Shown in pieces: positions 44,844 to 52,659 of a stretch of 64,000 bases of DNA. The translations under genes and the position numbers were made by a program. Origin of the DNA: Cytophaga sp. FL35 (GTDB taxonomy: Bacteria; Bacteroidota; Bacteroidia; Flavobacteriales; Flavobacteriaceae); contig NZ_JACSOH010000008.1 of assembly GCF_014349235.1 (NCBI RefSeq), forward strand, positions 120,410-184,409. Direction: 5' to 3'. A model generated the notes under the pieces. That model saw nothing but the letters and a program-made list of their open reading frames with translations. It did not search any database and was not told the origin of the DNA. Numbering within the stretch: the stretch's first letter is position 1; each line of letters starts with the position of its first letter.

Positions 44844-46373
44844 TTACTCCCAGTTGGGCATGGAAGCGTTGGTAAAAATCAATTCTTGATCGTCGTCTTC
44901 AACGGCATCCAATATTTTTCTATAAATCTGTTTTTCAGAAATTCCGTCGTTGGATGTGTAGGTGTAGATAATGGCTCCCTCGTTAGGCGCATATTTGGCA
45001 TCAAGGTTATTAAAGCCGGTAGGCTTGTCCGTATCAATTTCCACTGTACTGTCCGATACGGTGTTGTATTCAAATATTCTGCTGTCCAACTGTCTGTATT
45101 GTGAATTTTCTGCACCCGATACATCTTGTGTGTAAAGTAGTTTTGTGCCGTCTATGGAATAATCCAGCCCACCAAAAGCTCCCGTTGTACCCTCAACTAT
45201 TGTGGATACTAGGGTGCCATTTGCCGGGTTTACTAATTGAATTTTTACGTTATAACCATTGGTGTCATTGGTTTTAATGGCAATTAAATTATTAGTTGGA
45301 TTTGCTGCCACCTCACTAATGAACTCACCTGCAGGTGCCTCATAAATAAGGGTAGTTCCTGATCCATCAATTTGAACACTATATAATTTATTGAAGTTAG
45401 GGTAATACAGAACATTGCTATTTTGAGACCAAGTAAACTCCAATTCACTCTGTTTAAAGCCCGCCACAGGAATATTTTTAGTCAATTGTATTTTATTGCC
45501 GCCATTTAGGTCCATCATGAAAAGTTGTGCATCACCCTCTTGTGTGGCCAGAAAGGCAATTTTGTTAACGGTAAAGTTGGCTTTAGGCCTATAAGAGTTA
45601 ATGGACGATGAAGTAAGCTGTACTTCGTTTTGATTGATTTCGGAATTGTTGGCCCCAGCTGGCTCGCCCCCAGAAACAATTACATTATTTCCGTTTACAT
45701 TCCTAACAAATAGGAAACGATTGTCTTCCACTCCTTTTAATTGAAAGCTACCGAGGTTGCTTTGAACATCTTCTGAAATGCCGTCTGTTGCCTTTATTTG
45801 CCAAAAGAAATTGGCACCCACCGTGAGCTCTTCAACGGTCAAAACAGTGTCTTTTAGGTTTTCAAATCGCTGTATTTCACCTGTAGTACCATTTCTAAGT
45901 TCCAATTCATAAAGAATATCATCAGCGTCGTTCCTGGCAGAACTCCACACAAATTCTACAGGGCTCTCTACATTCTTGGACTCGTCCATGGGAAATAATA
46001 ATTCAGGCCTTAGGGGACTTAAATTAGCTGCTTCCACGCTATCTAGTTCAAAGACGATATTGGTGGTTTTTTCTCCGAGGATACTGGCGGGTTCAAAACT
46101 AGTTTGAAAGTCATCTTTATCTGCTTGAACGGAATAATCCCCAGCACTTATTTCGTTAATAACAAAATTTCCTTCGGCATCTGTAAAAACCGTTGTAGAG
46201 GAAGGATTGGTAGTGATTTTTACGTTTTCTAAAGGTATATTTTGATTGTTGGCGACCACCCTGCCTTCCAATTTGCCAAAAACGGTATCTCCAATGGTTT
46301 CTTCTTCGCAAGCAGTGAGTGCCACGATAAAAACCATCAGAAGTATTAAACGGGAGTTATATGTATTGTTCAT
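44844..46373 (-). CDS. Curli-linked lipoprotein with regulatory-like and beta-propeller domains
   Basis: A 509-residue lipoprotein (VALTAC, Cys22). Order: a carboxypeptidase regulatory-like beta-sandwich (about 33-108; GRVVANNQNIPLENVKITT...FTDAEGNFVINEISAGDYSV), a fibronectin-like segment (about 115-215; PLRPELLFPMDESKNVESPVEFVWS), and a TolB/WD40-like propeller (about 218-509) with repeated strands such as GQ..QLFMMDLNGG and GLDYSIDGTKLLYTQ. It follows the CsgG gene by 16 bases and is probably the last gene of the curli operon. It has no counterpart in the E. coli csg operons. A role in fibre anchoring or binding is speculation. Confidence 0.75.
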   Translation of the reverse strand: MNNTYNSRLILLMVFIVALTACEEETIGDTVFGKLEGRVVANNQNIPLENVKITTNPSSTTVFTDAEGNFVINEISAGDYSVQADKDDFQTSFEPASILGEKTTNIVFELDSVEAANLSPLRPELLFPMDESKNVESPVEFVWSSARNDADDILYELELRNGTTGEIQRFENLKDTVLTVEELTVGANFFWQIKATDGISEDVQSNLGSFQLKGVEDNRFLFVRNVNGNNVIVSGGEPAGANNSEINQNEVQLTSSSINSYRPKANFTVNKIAFLATQEGDAQLFMMDLNGGNKIQLTKNIPVAGFKQSELEFTWSQNSNVLYYPNFNKLYSVQIDGSGTTLIYEAPAGEFISEVAANPTNNLIAIKTNDTNGYNVKIQLVNPANGTLVSTIVEGTTGAFGGLDYSIDGTKLLYTQDVSGAENSQYRQLDSRIFEYNTVSDSTVEIDTDKPTGFNNLDAKYAPNEGAIIYTYTSNDGISEKQIYRKILDAVEDDDQELIFTNASMPNWE

Positions 46374-46389
46374 TTTATTTTAAGTTTGT

Positions 46390-47772
46390 TTACTTTAAGT
46401 TCTTACCAAATCTCCATTCAAGGCCAAGGTGAAAGTTGTAATAAAAATCGTCTCTTACGCCATTAATAATGTTGTCCATTCCATCGGTAGCGGTATGATT
46501 GTTTTCTGCTCCTATGCTCAAGGAGAGCTGCGGATTGAAATTATATTTGAGGGCCAAACCGTATTGAACATTAAAGCCTGTAGTGTCTTCAGAAAGTTCG
46601 GGGTCAGGTTGGTCCATGTCAAAAATACCGCCAATACCTGCATAGATATAAGGAGTTAAATTGTCCAGGGGCAGTAAGGTATAGCCCAGTTGTAGGTTGG
46701 TACTTAAATAGGATTTCTCAAAATTTTCTCCTCCTGTGAAATTCAGGTATTCCCCCTTAAGCCCAATATCCAATTTAGGTGATAGGTAGTAGCTATATTT
46801 GAGCCCTCCACCGGCACCTAATGATTTTTTGGAGTAATCCCCATTTAAAACGGGCCCATTGCCATATACTCCAAAACTGTGTCTAAGTATGGATTGCGCT
46901 TGCTTCCTGTTATAAAGTAAGGTGTTTTCTTCCTCTTCTTTCCTGGAATTGTACATGGCCACAATGGCCTCGTTTGTTTCCTGTCCACTGGCCGTGCTCC
47001 ATAGATTGTCTTCTATTCCTTCGATAATTAGGGACTCTACAGCATTCTCAATTGCATTTTGTATGGCCAATTGTACCGGTTCATTTTTGGTAATACCTGT
47101 TTCTACTTCCAGTAGACGCTGAAATTTCACATATTTAAACAAGCTGGCATCCAAAGCTTGTGAAAGAATGGTTTTGGAAACGTAAACAGTTTTTAGGATT
47201 TTTCCATTGGATGTGGAAACTGCCCGTAAATAAATGGTGATACGGTCTTGCCGGTATTGGGTCGAGCCTCCGGCGCCAAAATAGCGCGCGCCATAGCCCC
47301 CCGTAATGATGTTGCTATCATAGGAAATAATGCCTCCCTCCAATAAAATTCCGGCATAAAGCAGTGGTGGTAAATTGGGTTGTCCGCTATTATCCCCAGT
47401 GTATTCCTGCCTTGTTGAGCGAATGATATTCCGTTCATTAAGAAGGTTGGATAGGTTTTCCCGTTCAATGGGAGTAAACCATTTACTGTCTTCAAGGGCT
47501 TTTATGAGCATAGTAGTGGCTCCTTGGGGTACGGCGGTACTAAAGGTGCTTCCGTTCTCTACGTTTTTATATTGACCGGTCTGATCCTTAAAGTTATAAA
47601 CGCCCACTACCACAGGTTCACTGGGTTGGGGTATGTTCTTTAAAAAATCTGTGGTGGAGGTGGTTTCTCCAATTCTTGCTGGAGTAGGGGCCACCGGTTG
47701 GTTAAAGTAGGCACCACATCCAGAAAGTAAAACCACTATAGCGAGATAGAGGGAATTTTTAATAAATTTCAT
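46390..47772 (-). CDS. csgG: CsgG curli secretion channel with C-terminal beta-barrel extension
   Basis: The outer-membrane lipoprotein pore through which curli subunits leave. Cys19 (VVLLSGC) is the lipidated residue. Residues about 20-285 match CsgG: VVGVYNFKDQTGQYK, GATTMLIKALEDSKWFTPIERENLSNLLNERNIIRSTRQ, LPPLLYAGILLEGGIISYDSN, and RVDRVTIYLRAVS-like QDRITIYLRAVSTSNGKILKTVYVSKTI. At 460 residues it is much longer than E. coli CsgG (about 277). The extra part (about 300-460) has alternating strands and ends LGLEWRFGKNLK like an 8-strand outer-membrane barrel. It follows csgF by 6 bases. Confidence 0.92.
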   Translation of the reverse strand: MKFIKNSLYLAIVVLLSGCGAYFNQPVAPTPARIGETTSTTDFLKNIPQPSEPVVVGVYNFKDQTGQYKNVENGSTFSTAVPQGATTMLIKALEDSKWFTPIERENLSNLLNERNIIRSTRQEYTGDNSGQPNLPPLLYAGILLEGGIISYDSNIITGGYGARYFGAGGSTQYRQDRITIYLRAVSTSNGKILKTVYVSKTILSQALDASLFKYVKFQRLLEVETGITKNEPVQLAIQNAIENAVESLIIEGIEDNLWSTASGQETNEAIVAMYNSRKEEEENTLLYNRKQAQSILRHSFGVYGNGPVLNGDYSKKSLGAGGGLKYSYYLSPKLDIGLKGEYLNFTGGENFEKSYLSTNLQLGYTLLPLDNLTPYIYAGIGGIFDMDQPDPELSEDTTGFNVQYGLALKYNFNPQLSLSIGAENNHTATDGMDNIINGVRDDFYYNFHLGLEWRFGKNLK

Positions 47773-47778
47773 AGATGA

Positions 47779-48171
47779 TTAGTTGGGTACAATAATTTGG
47801 GTTTGTTCGCCAGTTGTGGTATCCAAAATGTTTACCACCAAGCCTTCACCCGATTCAAAAATTTCCAAGAGCAAGTCGCCCACGTTAAAGGTGCCGGGTT
47901 CCAGGCCATCACCAAGTTCGGTAGTGAAAACAGAGCGGGTCAATTGCCCGAGAATTTGTCTGTTTAGACTTTCTTGAAACTCTTGAAGTTCAGAGGTTTC
48001 ATTATCAAATCTTTGGTTATCCGTAAAGGAGTTTTGCGCATTGGCCGAGCTCAAAAGCCATTGATAGTTAAAGGTGTTACCTCCAAAGTTTGGATTCTTG
48101 GGGGTGTATACCAACTGCTGTGAATAGGCGGTATATCCTAAAAGAAAAATAAAGTAGAGTATGGGTTTCAT
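47779..48171 (-). CDS. csgF: CsgF curli assembly factor
   Basis: A 130-residue exported protein that couples the nucleator to the CsgG pore. Start ATG 48171 gives a signal peptide (MKPILYFIFLLGYTAYS); a further upstream frame would overlap csgE. The mature N-terminus has NPNFGGN (26-32) and WLLSSANAQN (38-47), the segment of CsgF that inserts in the CsgG channel. The C-terminal beta-part (about 95-130) follows. It overlaps nothing and abuts csgE by 1 base. Confidence 0.93.
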   Translation of the reverse strand: MKPILYFIFLLGYTAYSQQLVYTPKNPNFGGNTFNYQWLLSSANAQNSFTDNQRFDNETSELQEFQESLNRQILGQLTRSVFTTELGDGLEPGTFNVGDLLLEIFESGEGLVVNILDTTTGEQTQIIVPN

Positions 48172-48172
48172 A

Positions 48173-48940
48173 TTAGTATTGGATTGTATTTTGGCTAATG
48201 GCACGGTTTTGAATAAAGTACTGGTTCACCCTTATGATGGATTGATCTACCATTTCCTTCAAATAGGAGCTTCTTGGGTTTAGGAAAAATTGAACGATTA
48301 GATGGTCGCCTGCATAAATTTTGATTTGGGTGTTGCCGCCAATGGCAAGTACTTCGTCTACTTTTACAATTTGATTGCCGTTTATATTGTTGTTATTGTA
48401 AGCTAGGTAAAACATTTGGTAAAAATCCCTTCCAGGTTTGGTTTTGGTATTCTCAAAAACCATCCCTCTCATAAGGTCTATATCCTGTTTTTTTGGTAGT
48501 TGTTCTTTGGTTAAAAGATTGTTTTCACTGACTATCTTGGGTTTCAGGTCGTCCTCGCCTTCAAAACCATTAATGACCAATCTGTCTTTTCCTACCACTT
48601 TTTCATCTTCATAGATAAGTACAAAAACTATGGTACGTTGGTCTTCCTCAATAGCAAGGGTGGCGGTACTTATGTTCTTGCGTTCTCCAGATTCTATGAT
48701 AAAATACTGTTCATCCTCAAATTTTTCGTCCTTGTTTTTTACGATTAGGGCCCGGTATCTGAGACTCTTTTTGAGTTGGGTCTTATTAAAGGCCGAAAAG
48801 ACAATTTTGGTAAGGGCATTTTCCGAATCAACATCTATGTGTGCTTCTACCTCCTTATTAAAGGATTGCCCTGTTAGTACGGAACAGCTCCATAAAAAAA
48901 AGACAACTAGGGAAAGGGTAAGGGATTGTGGAGAATGCAT
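48173..48940 (-). CDS. csgE: CsgE-like curli adaptor with an added N-terminal domain
   Basis: A 255-residue exported protein (signal to about residue 25). Residues about 156-245 match CsgE, the periplasmic cap for the CsgG pore: RGMVFENTKTKPGRDFYQMFYLAY and IKIYAGDHLIVQFFLNPRSSYLKEMVDQSI. E. coli CsgE is only about 129 residues. The extra part here (about 28-125) is beta-rich (TKIVFSAFNKTQLKKSLRYRALIVKNKD, YFIIESGERKNIS, FVLIYEDEKVVGKDRLVING) and resembles the CsgC/CsgH chaperone sandwich; that likeness is by eye. ATG 48940 is preferred to TTG 48949. Confidence 0.85.
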   Translation of the reverse strand: MHSPQSLTLSLVVFFLWSCSVLTGQSFNKEVEAHIDVDSENALTKIVFSAFNKTQLKKSLRYRALIVKNKDEKFEDEQYFIIESGERKNISTATLAIEEDQRTIVFVLIYEDEKVVGKDRLVINGFEGEDDLKPKIVSENNLLTKEQLPKKQDIDLMRGMVFENTKTKPGRDFYQMFYLAYNNNNINGNQIVKVDEVLAIGGNTQIKIYAGDHLIVQFFLNPRSSYLKEMVDQSIIRVNQYFIQNRAISQNTIQY

Positions 48941-48952
48941 TATGGGCAAGGG

Positions 48953-49483
48953 CTAGTTGGTGTTTCTTATAATAAGGCTCTGTGATCCTTCACTCATTTT
49001 AATTTTCATTTTATCCACAATGCTGTTAGTACCGTGTATGACAAGATTTTGGTTATTGCCATTTTGTTCTACGGACCTTTCAATGAGTTGTTTATTGTTA
49101 AATAGATTGTACTCCAGTAAAAGATTGTTGTTGCCCTGTTGAAGCACCGTATAGTCTATGGCCGTAGCTTTCAGGTCAAGGTCTATTTTGTTGGAATTAC
49201 CCGATTGCACCAATTCTACGTCTGAAATTTGCGATTCTGTTTGTACGGTAGAAGTATTGTTGTTCCCAATTTGATTGATGTAAACACCTCTATTGACTAC
49301 ATTTAGCTGGTTTGATTGTAGACTTTCACTGCTCTGTTGAGAATAGAAATTGAGCTGTTGGCTGCTTGAGTCAAAATGAGCGGGTGTTATATCTGAATCT
49401 TCTTCGATAATACCTTGGGCATTGATAACAAAGCCTGAAAAAAGAAATGCCAAAAGAAGGGTTAGCTGTGGGTTTGGTCTCAT
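48953..49483 (-). CDS. csgB: CsgB-like minor curlin
   Basis: A 176-residue exported protein (signal ending INAQ at about residue 23). From about residue 68 it has four or five curlin-type repeats, each with Gln-x-Gly-Asn: INQIGNNNTST, LVQSGNSNKI, LQQGNNNLLL, VEQNGNNQNL. Such repeats form the beta-arcs of functional amyloid. A non-repetitive, Ser/Gln-rich N-part (about 24-65) sets it apart from the major curlin. By analogy it would be the nucleator or minor subunit. It follows a hairpin with T-run after the major curlin gene and precedes csgE by 12 bases. Confidence 0.85.
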   Translation of the reverse strand: MRPNPQLTLLLAFLFSGFVINAQGIIEEDSDITPAHFDSSSQQLNFYSQQSSESLQSNQLNVVNRGVYINQIGNNNTSTVQTESQISDVELVQSGNSNKIDLDLKATAIDYTVLQQGNNNLLLEYNLFNNKQLIERSVEQNGNNQNLVIHGTNSIVDKMKIKMSEGSQSLIIRNTN

Positions 49484-49509
49484 ACAATTCTAGTGGTTAA
49501 AGTTGAAAA

Positions 49510-49542
49510 ACTACGGAACAGTTCTCTGTTCCGTAGTTATAT
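49510..49542 (-). terminator. Hairpin with T-run between major and minor curlin genes
   Basis: ACTACGGAACAG (49510-49521) and CTGTTCCGTAGT (49526-49537) form a perfect 12-base stem with a 4-base loop; on the minus strand TTTTTC follows. This is a good terminator in mid-operon and may allow more major curlin than export proteins. Confidence 0.8.
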
Positions 49543-49560
49543 TCATAGGTTGCAACGTGA

Positions 49561-51111
49561 TTAATCAGCCTGCATAATGTTGGCTACATTATTATTGCCT
49601 ATTTGAGATATGTCACTATTGTGGCCTACTCCCATTTGTTTTGCATTTGCCATATTATGATTGCCATCTTGAGAAATAATACTTGTTAAATCGTGACCAG
49701 ATTGATTTAAGGTTGCTTGATTGTGGTTTCCGTCTTGAATAACTGTACTATAATTCTTTAAAGGATTTGCAACCAAAGGCGTATTCTTTTGATTTACAAT
49801 TGCAGAATTGGTGCTGCCAGAGTTTTGAAAAACTTTGCTATCGTTCCCTTTGAATTTTTGATTTACGTCAACATGTCCATATGAACCTGCTTGGCCAACT
49901 TCACTGTTGTTTACAGAGCCTATTTGGTCCACGTAAGCCATATTGTTATTACCACTTTGGTCGATATCAGAATGATTATTTAAGATTCGCGGACCATCTG
50001 CCACTTGATTTACAAAAGCTCCATTGTGATTCCCTGATTGGGTTACAATACTGGAGGAATGTCTCACAGCATTTTGCTTTACTTTGGCTTCATTATTATC
50101 TCCAGATTGGTCAATGTTACTTGTATTGTGCTTCACTAAATTACCTACTTGGTTGAGTAAAGCAGAATTGTAATTTCCAGATTGAGAGATATTACTTTTG
50201 TTGTTTTCACCGTTGCCGGTACCGTCCTGATTCGTGGTTGCCTCGTTATTATGACCAGATTGGCTAATTATACTTGAACTTTCAATAGCCCCATCTTTTT
50301 GATTTACGGTAGCCATGTTGGCATTCCCACTTTGGTTGATATCACTAAAACTTAAATCACTATCCTGATTTGCATTTGCCGTATTATTATTTCCGGATTG
50401 GTCTATGATGCTTTCGTCAGAACCAGTGGCACTCATTTGTTTGGCTGTAGCCTCATTATAATCACCAGATTGATTAGTAGTAGATTTATCATTATTACCA
50501 CTTTGATTGGTGGTTGCCGTATTATTATCACCTCCGCCTAAAACATTGATAAAGGCTAAGTTTTCATTGCCATTTTGTTTTATGGTACTTGTGTTGTAGT
50601 TAGCGTTCTCACCTTCTTCTCCAGGATTGGGACCTGTTCTGCGTTTGCCAACGGTAATGAATCCTTCATTTTCAGCACCATTTTGATTCACTGTAGAGGA
50701 GTTATTGTTTCCCCAAATATCTACAGCCTGAGGATCAGCGAAATAGATAGATCCGGAGGAACTCCCTGTGTTATTACTGGTACCATTTTGCTTAACATCT
50801 ACCGAATTGTGATGACCCGATATATCTACCGTTGCATTGTTAGTTGTACCATTTTGTTTGATGTCCGCAGAATTGTTATTAGCCGAATTTGCAGAAATTT
50901 CCAAGACAGAATTATTGCCAATACCATCTTGTTCTAAGGTAGAGGTATTGTAGTTTCCTCCAATTCTTACTACACTTCTTTGGGCATCACCATCTTGATT
51001 GACAGTGGTATTGTTGTGACTCCCATTTTGAGAGACCTTACTGTCATTATCCTGCGCCATCACAAAAGACCCCATTGCAAGTGCCATAGCACTTAAGACT
51101 ACTTTTTTCAT
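49561..51111 (-). CDS. csgA: Major curlin (CsgA-like) with about 20 amyloid repeats
   Basis: A 516-residue exported protein (signal MKKVVLSAMALAMGSFVMAQ). Almost all of the mature chain is curlin repeats of the form S-x-[IV]-x-Q-x-G-x-x-N-x-A-x-x-x-Q, for example SNISQSGNYNSALLNQ and SDISQIGNNNVANIMQ. I count about 20 units, against five in E. coli CsgA. Early units (to about 120) are more divergent; a non-repeat loop lies at about 150-165 (KRRTGPNPGEEGE). Chain composition is very rich in Asn, Gln, Ser and Gly. First gene of the curli operon. Confidence 0.92.
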   Translation of the reverse strand: MKKVVLSAMALAMGSFVMAQDNDSKVSQNGSHNNTTVNQDGDAQRSVVRIGGNYNTSTLEQDGIGNNSVLEISANSANNNSADIKQNGTTNNATVDISGHHNSVDVKQNGTSNNTGSSSGSIYFADPQAVDIWGNNNSSTVNQNGAENEGFITVGKRRTGPNPGEEGENANYNTSTIKQNGNENLAFINVLGGGDNNTATTNQSGNNDKSTTNQSGDYNEATAKQMSATGSDESIIDQSGNNNTANANQDSDLSFSDINQSGNANMATVNQKDGAIESSSIISQSGHNNEATTNQDGTGNGENNKSNISQSGNYNSALLNQVGNLVKHNTSNIDQSGDNNEAKVKQNAVRHSSSIVTQSGNHNGAFVNQVADGPRILNNHSDIDQSGNNNMAYVDQIGSVNNSEVGQAGSYGHVDVNQKFKGNDSKVFQNSGSTNSAIVNQKNTPLVANPLKNYSTVIQDGNHNQATLNQSGHDLTSIISQDGNHNMANAKQMGVGHNSDISQIGNNNVANIMQAD

Positions 51112-51727
51112 AAAGATTAAATTAATTATTAGTAATTGGTTAAAATGTACGTTTGGTCATTTTCAGTTTCCTGAAAAAAAGGCATAGATCGGTAGTCTCA
51201 AGACAACATAGGTAATCTCAACTTCACACTACTTTTCTAAAAAAATTAATTGTAATCTGTTCAAGTAAATTGAACCTTAGGGGGGATCATGATAAGTGAA
51301 AAATGACAGCGATAAATACCCTCGTTTTTACTTCAAATCATGTGGTAATGATACTCACTAAAAAGTGGAAATAGAACCCTTAATCGATGAAATGCAATAT
51401 TTAATAGTTTAAAATACAGTTTGAGCGTAAATTCTTTCCTGAATATTAATTTTTGTAAGAGTTGTTTTCTGTATATTTTAACGATATAACATTTTTAATG
51501 TCGATAAAATGATAGTCCGTTTAATTTTAGGTGTCAAAATTATCTAATTGGCAAGATTTCGATATTAGCGAAATAATGGAAATATGACCATTTTGAACTT
51601 TTTTATACCGGACCCATTAAAAATTGAGGAGCATTTTCAATCGTGACTTTGGGGACCAAATATTTTACTATTGTGAAATGTTGGGTGATCGGTATTTCAG
51701 GAAATTGATGTCCGCTTTTGGCTTACC
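51112..51727. other. Intergenic region upstream of the curli operon (616 bases)
   Basis: Longest gene-free stretch in the window, AT-rich. It must hold the curli promoter. It carries the direct repeats at 51191-51221. A long plus-strand reading frame (51624-52094) is the shadow of the DUF2805 gene. No RNA gene was recognised. Confidence 0.5.
51191..51221 (-). promoter_or_regulatory. Direct repeats upstream of the major curlin gene
   Basis: GGTAGTCTCAA (51191-51201) and GGTAATCTCAA (51211-51221), 10 of 11 bases identical and exactly 20 bases apart, about 80-110 bases before the csgA-like ATG. On the operon strand they read TTGAGAnTACC. The two-turn spacing suggests a binding site for a regulator contacting one helix face. 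Confidence 0.45.
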
Positions 51728-51997
51728 TTACCGCTTCGAAATTTTATTGTTGGAAATATTCTTTTGCCGGCTACTTTTAAAGCGGGTCATTCCGTCACTT
51801 CGTTTTTTTAGATGTTTGCTACTTGTACCGCTATTGACCCGTTTGCGCCAGAGTTTAAATGAAGAAGCTTTGAGTTCTTTACGCATGAGTATGATGACAT
51901 CGGCTTCGGCAAGTCCAAATTGTACTTCTATAGCTTCGAACGGCGTCCGGTCTTCCCATGCCATTTCTATTATTCGGTCTAACTCTCTTTCGGTCAT
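51728..51997 (-). CDS. DUF2805 (TIGR03643) protein
   Basis: An 89-residue protein starting at ATG 51997 (MTERELDRIIEMAWEDRTPFEAIEVQFGL). This matches the DUF2805 family: a helix-turn-helix-like fold with EADVIILMRKELKASSFKLWRKRVNSG. The C-terminus is basic (KHLKKRSDGMTRFKSSRQKN), which suggests binding to nucleic acid, though the function is unknown. An in-frame upstream start would add 15 residues not seen in the family. Confidence 0.85.
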   Translation of the reverse strand: MTERELDRIIEMAWEDRTPFEAIEVQFGLAEADVIILMRKELKASSFKLWRKRVNSGTSSKHLKKRSDGMTRFKSSRQKNISNNKISKR

Positions 51998-52090
51998 TTG
52001 TATCAATGCTTTTTGCAAAAATAGGGATACCATAAAAGACAATGGCGCGCATTCCTTTGGAATGCTAACTCAAAAAACAACGGTGAATAA

Positions 52091-52636
52091 TTAAGGGATA
52101 GAGCTCACCTCCGTAAACTTCCACGTGTCATTAATTTTTTGAAATTGAAAACTATGTTGCATCCCTTCCTGTTCGTCTGTAGGTTCTATGGTGGTGACCA
52201 AAATTTCATAGACCTCCATTTCATCTTCCGTTCGTTTGTGGTAAAGGGTCTTGTTGTTTTTAAGAAGGACCAAAAAGGCAGGGTTAAATAATCGTCGTAA
52301 ATCGTTCTTTATAAAACTATCAGAGGGAATATAAATGAGTTCCTCATTGAGCGTATCATACCAGAGGGAGTCCTTCTCCCTAAGTTCTTCCAATTCCCTT
52401 TGTTCCTTAGGAGTATTTTCCAAACATTCGTAACACTTGATTTTACTAGCGGCAACTTCCTGAAACTTTTCTTTATTTCCGGATTCCACAACGGCTAAAA
52501 ACGAATGCCATGTTTTTTGAATAGCCTCTTCTTCTGAATGTTTATCCTCTTCTTTATTTTCCCTACAGGAAACAAACAGTAGGAGGAAGGCCACTAAGGC
52601 ATTACAGCTGGCTATTAAAATCCTAAAACGTATCAT
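52091..52636 (-). CDS. Lipoprotein of unknown function
   Basis: A 181-residue lipoprotein (LLLFVSC, lipidated Cys about 24). The mature part has a helical start (EEEAIQKTWHSFLAVVESGNKEKFQEVAASKIKCYEC) and a beta-rich end (DEMEVYEILVTTIEP, GMQHSFQFQKINDTWKFTEVSS), the pattern of an NTF2-like domain. No specific family was recognised. Confidence 0.65.
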   Translation of the reverse strand: MIRFRILIASCNALVAFLLLFVSCRENKEEDKHSEEEAIQKTWHSFLAVVESGNKEKFQEVAASKIKCYECLENTPKEQRELEELREKDSLWYDTLNEELIYIPSDSFIKNDLRRLFNPAFLVLLKNNKTLYHKRTEDEMEVYEILVTTIEPTDEQEGMQHSFQFQKINDTWKFTEVSSIP

Positions 52637-52659
52637 CAGTATGAATTACCCTCATAAAG

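Noticed and set aside
49561..51111. Tandem DNA repeats of the curlin gene as a CRISPR or satellite
   Set aside because: Repeats are at the protein level, in frame, with diverged bases and no regular spacer.
51624..52094. Long plus-strand frame opposite the DUF2805 gene
   Set aside because: The minus-strand DUF2805 family match is clear; this frame is Ser/Leu-rich antisense shadow.
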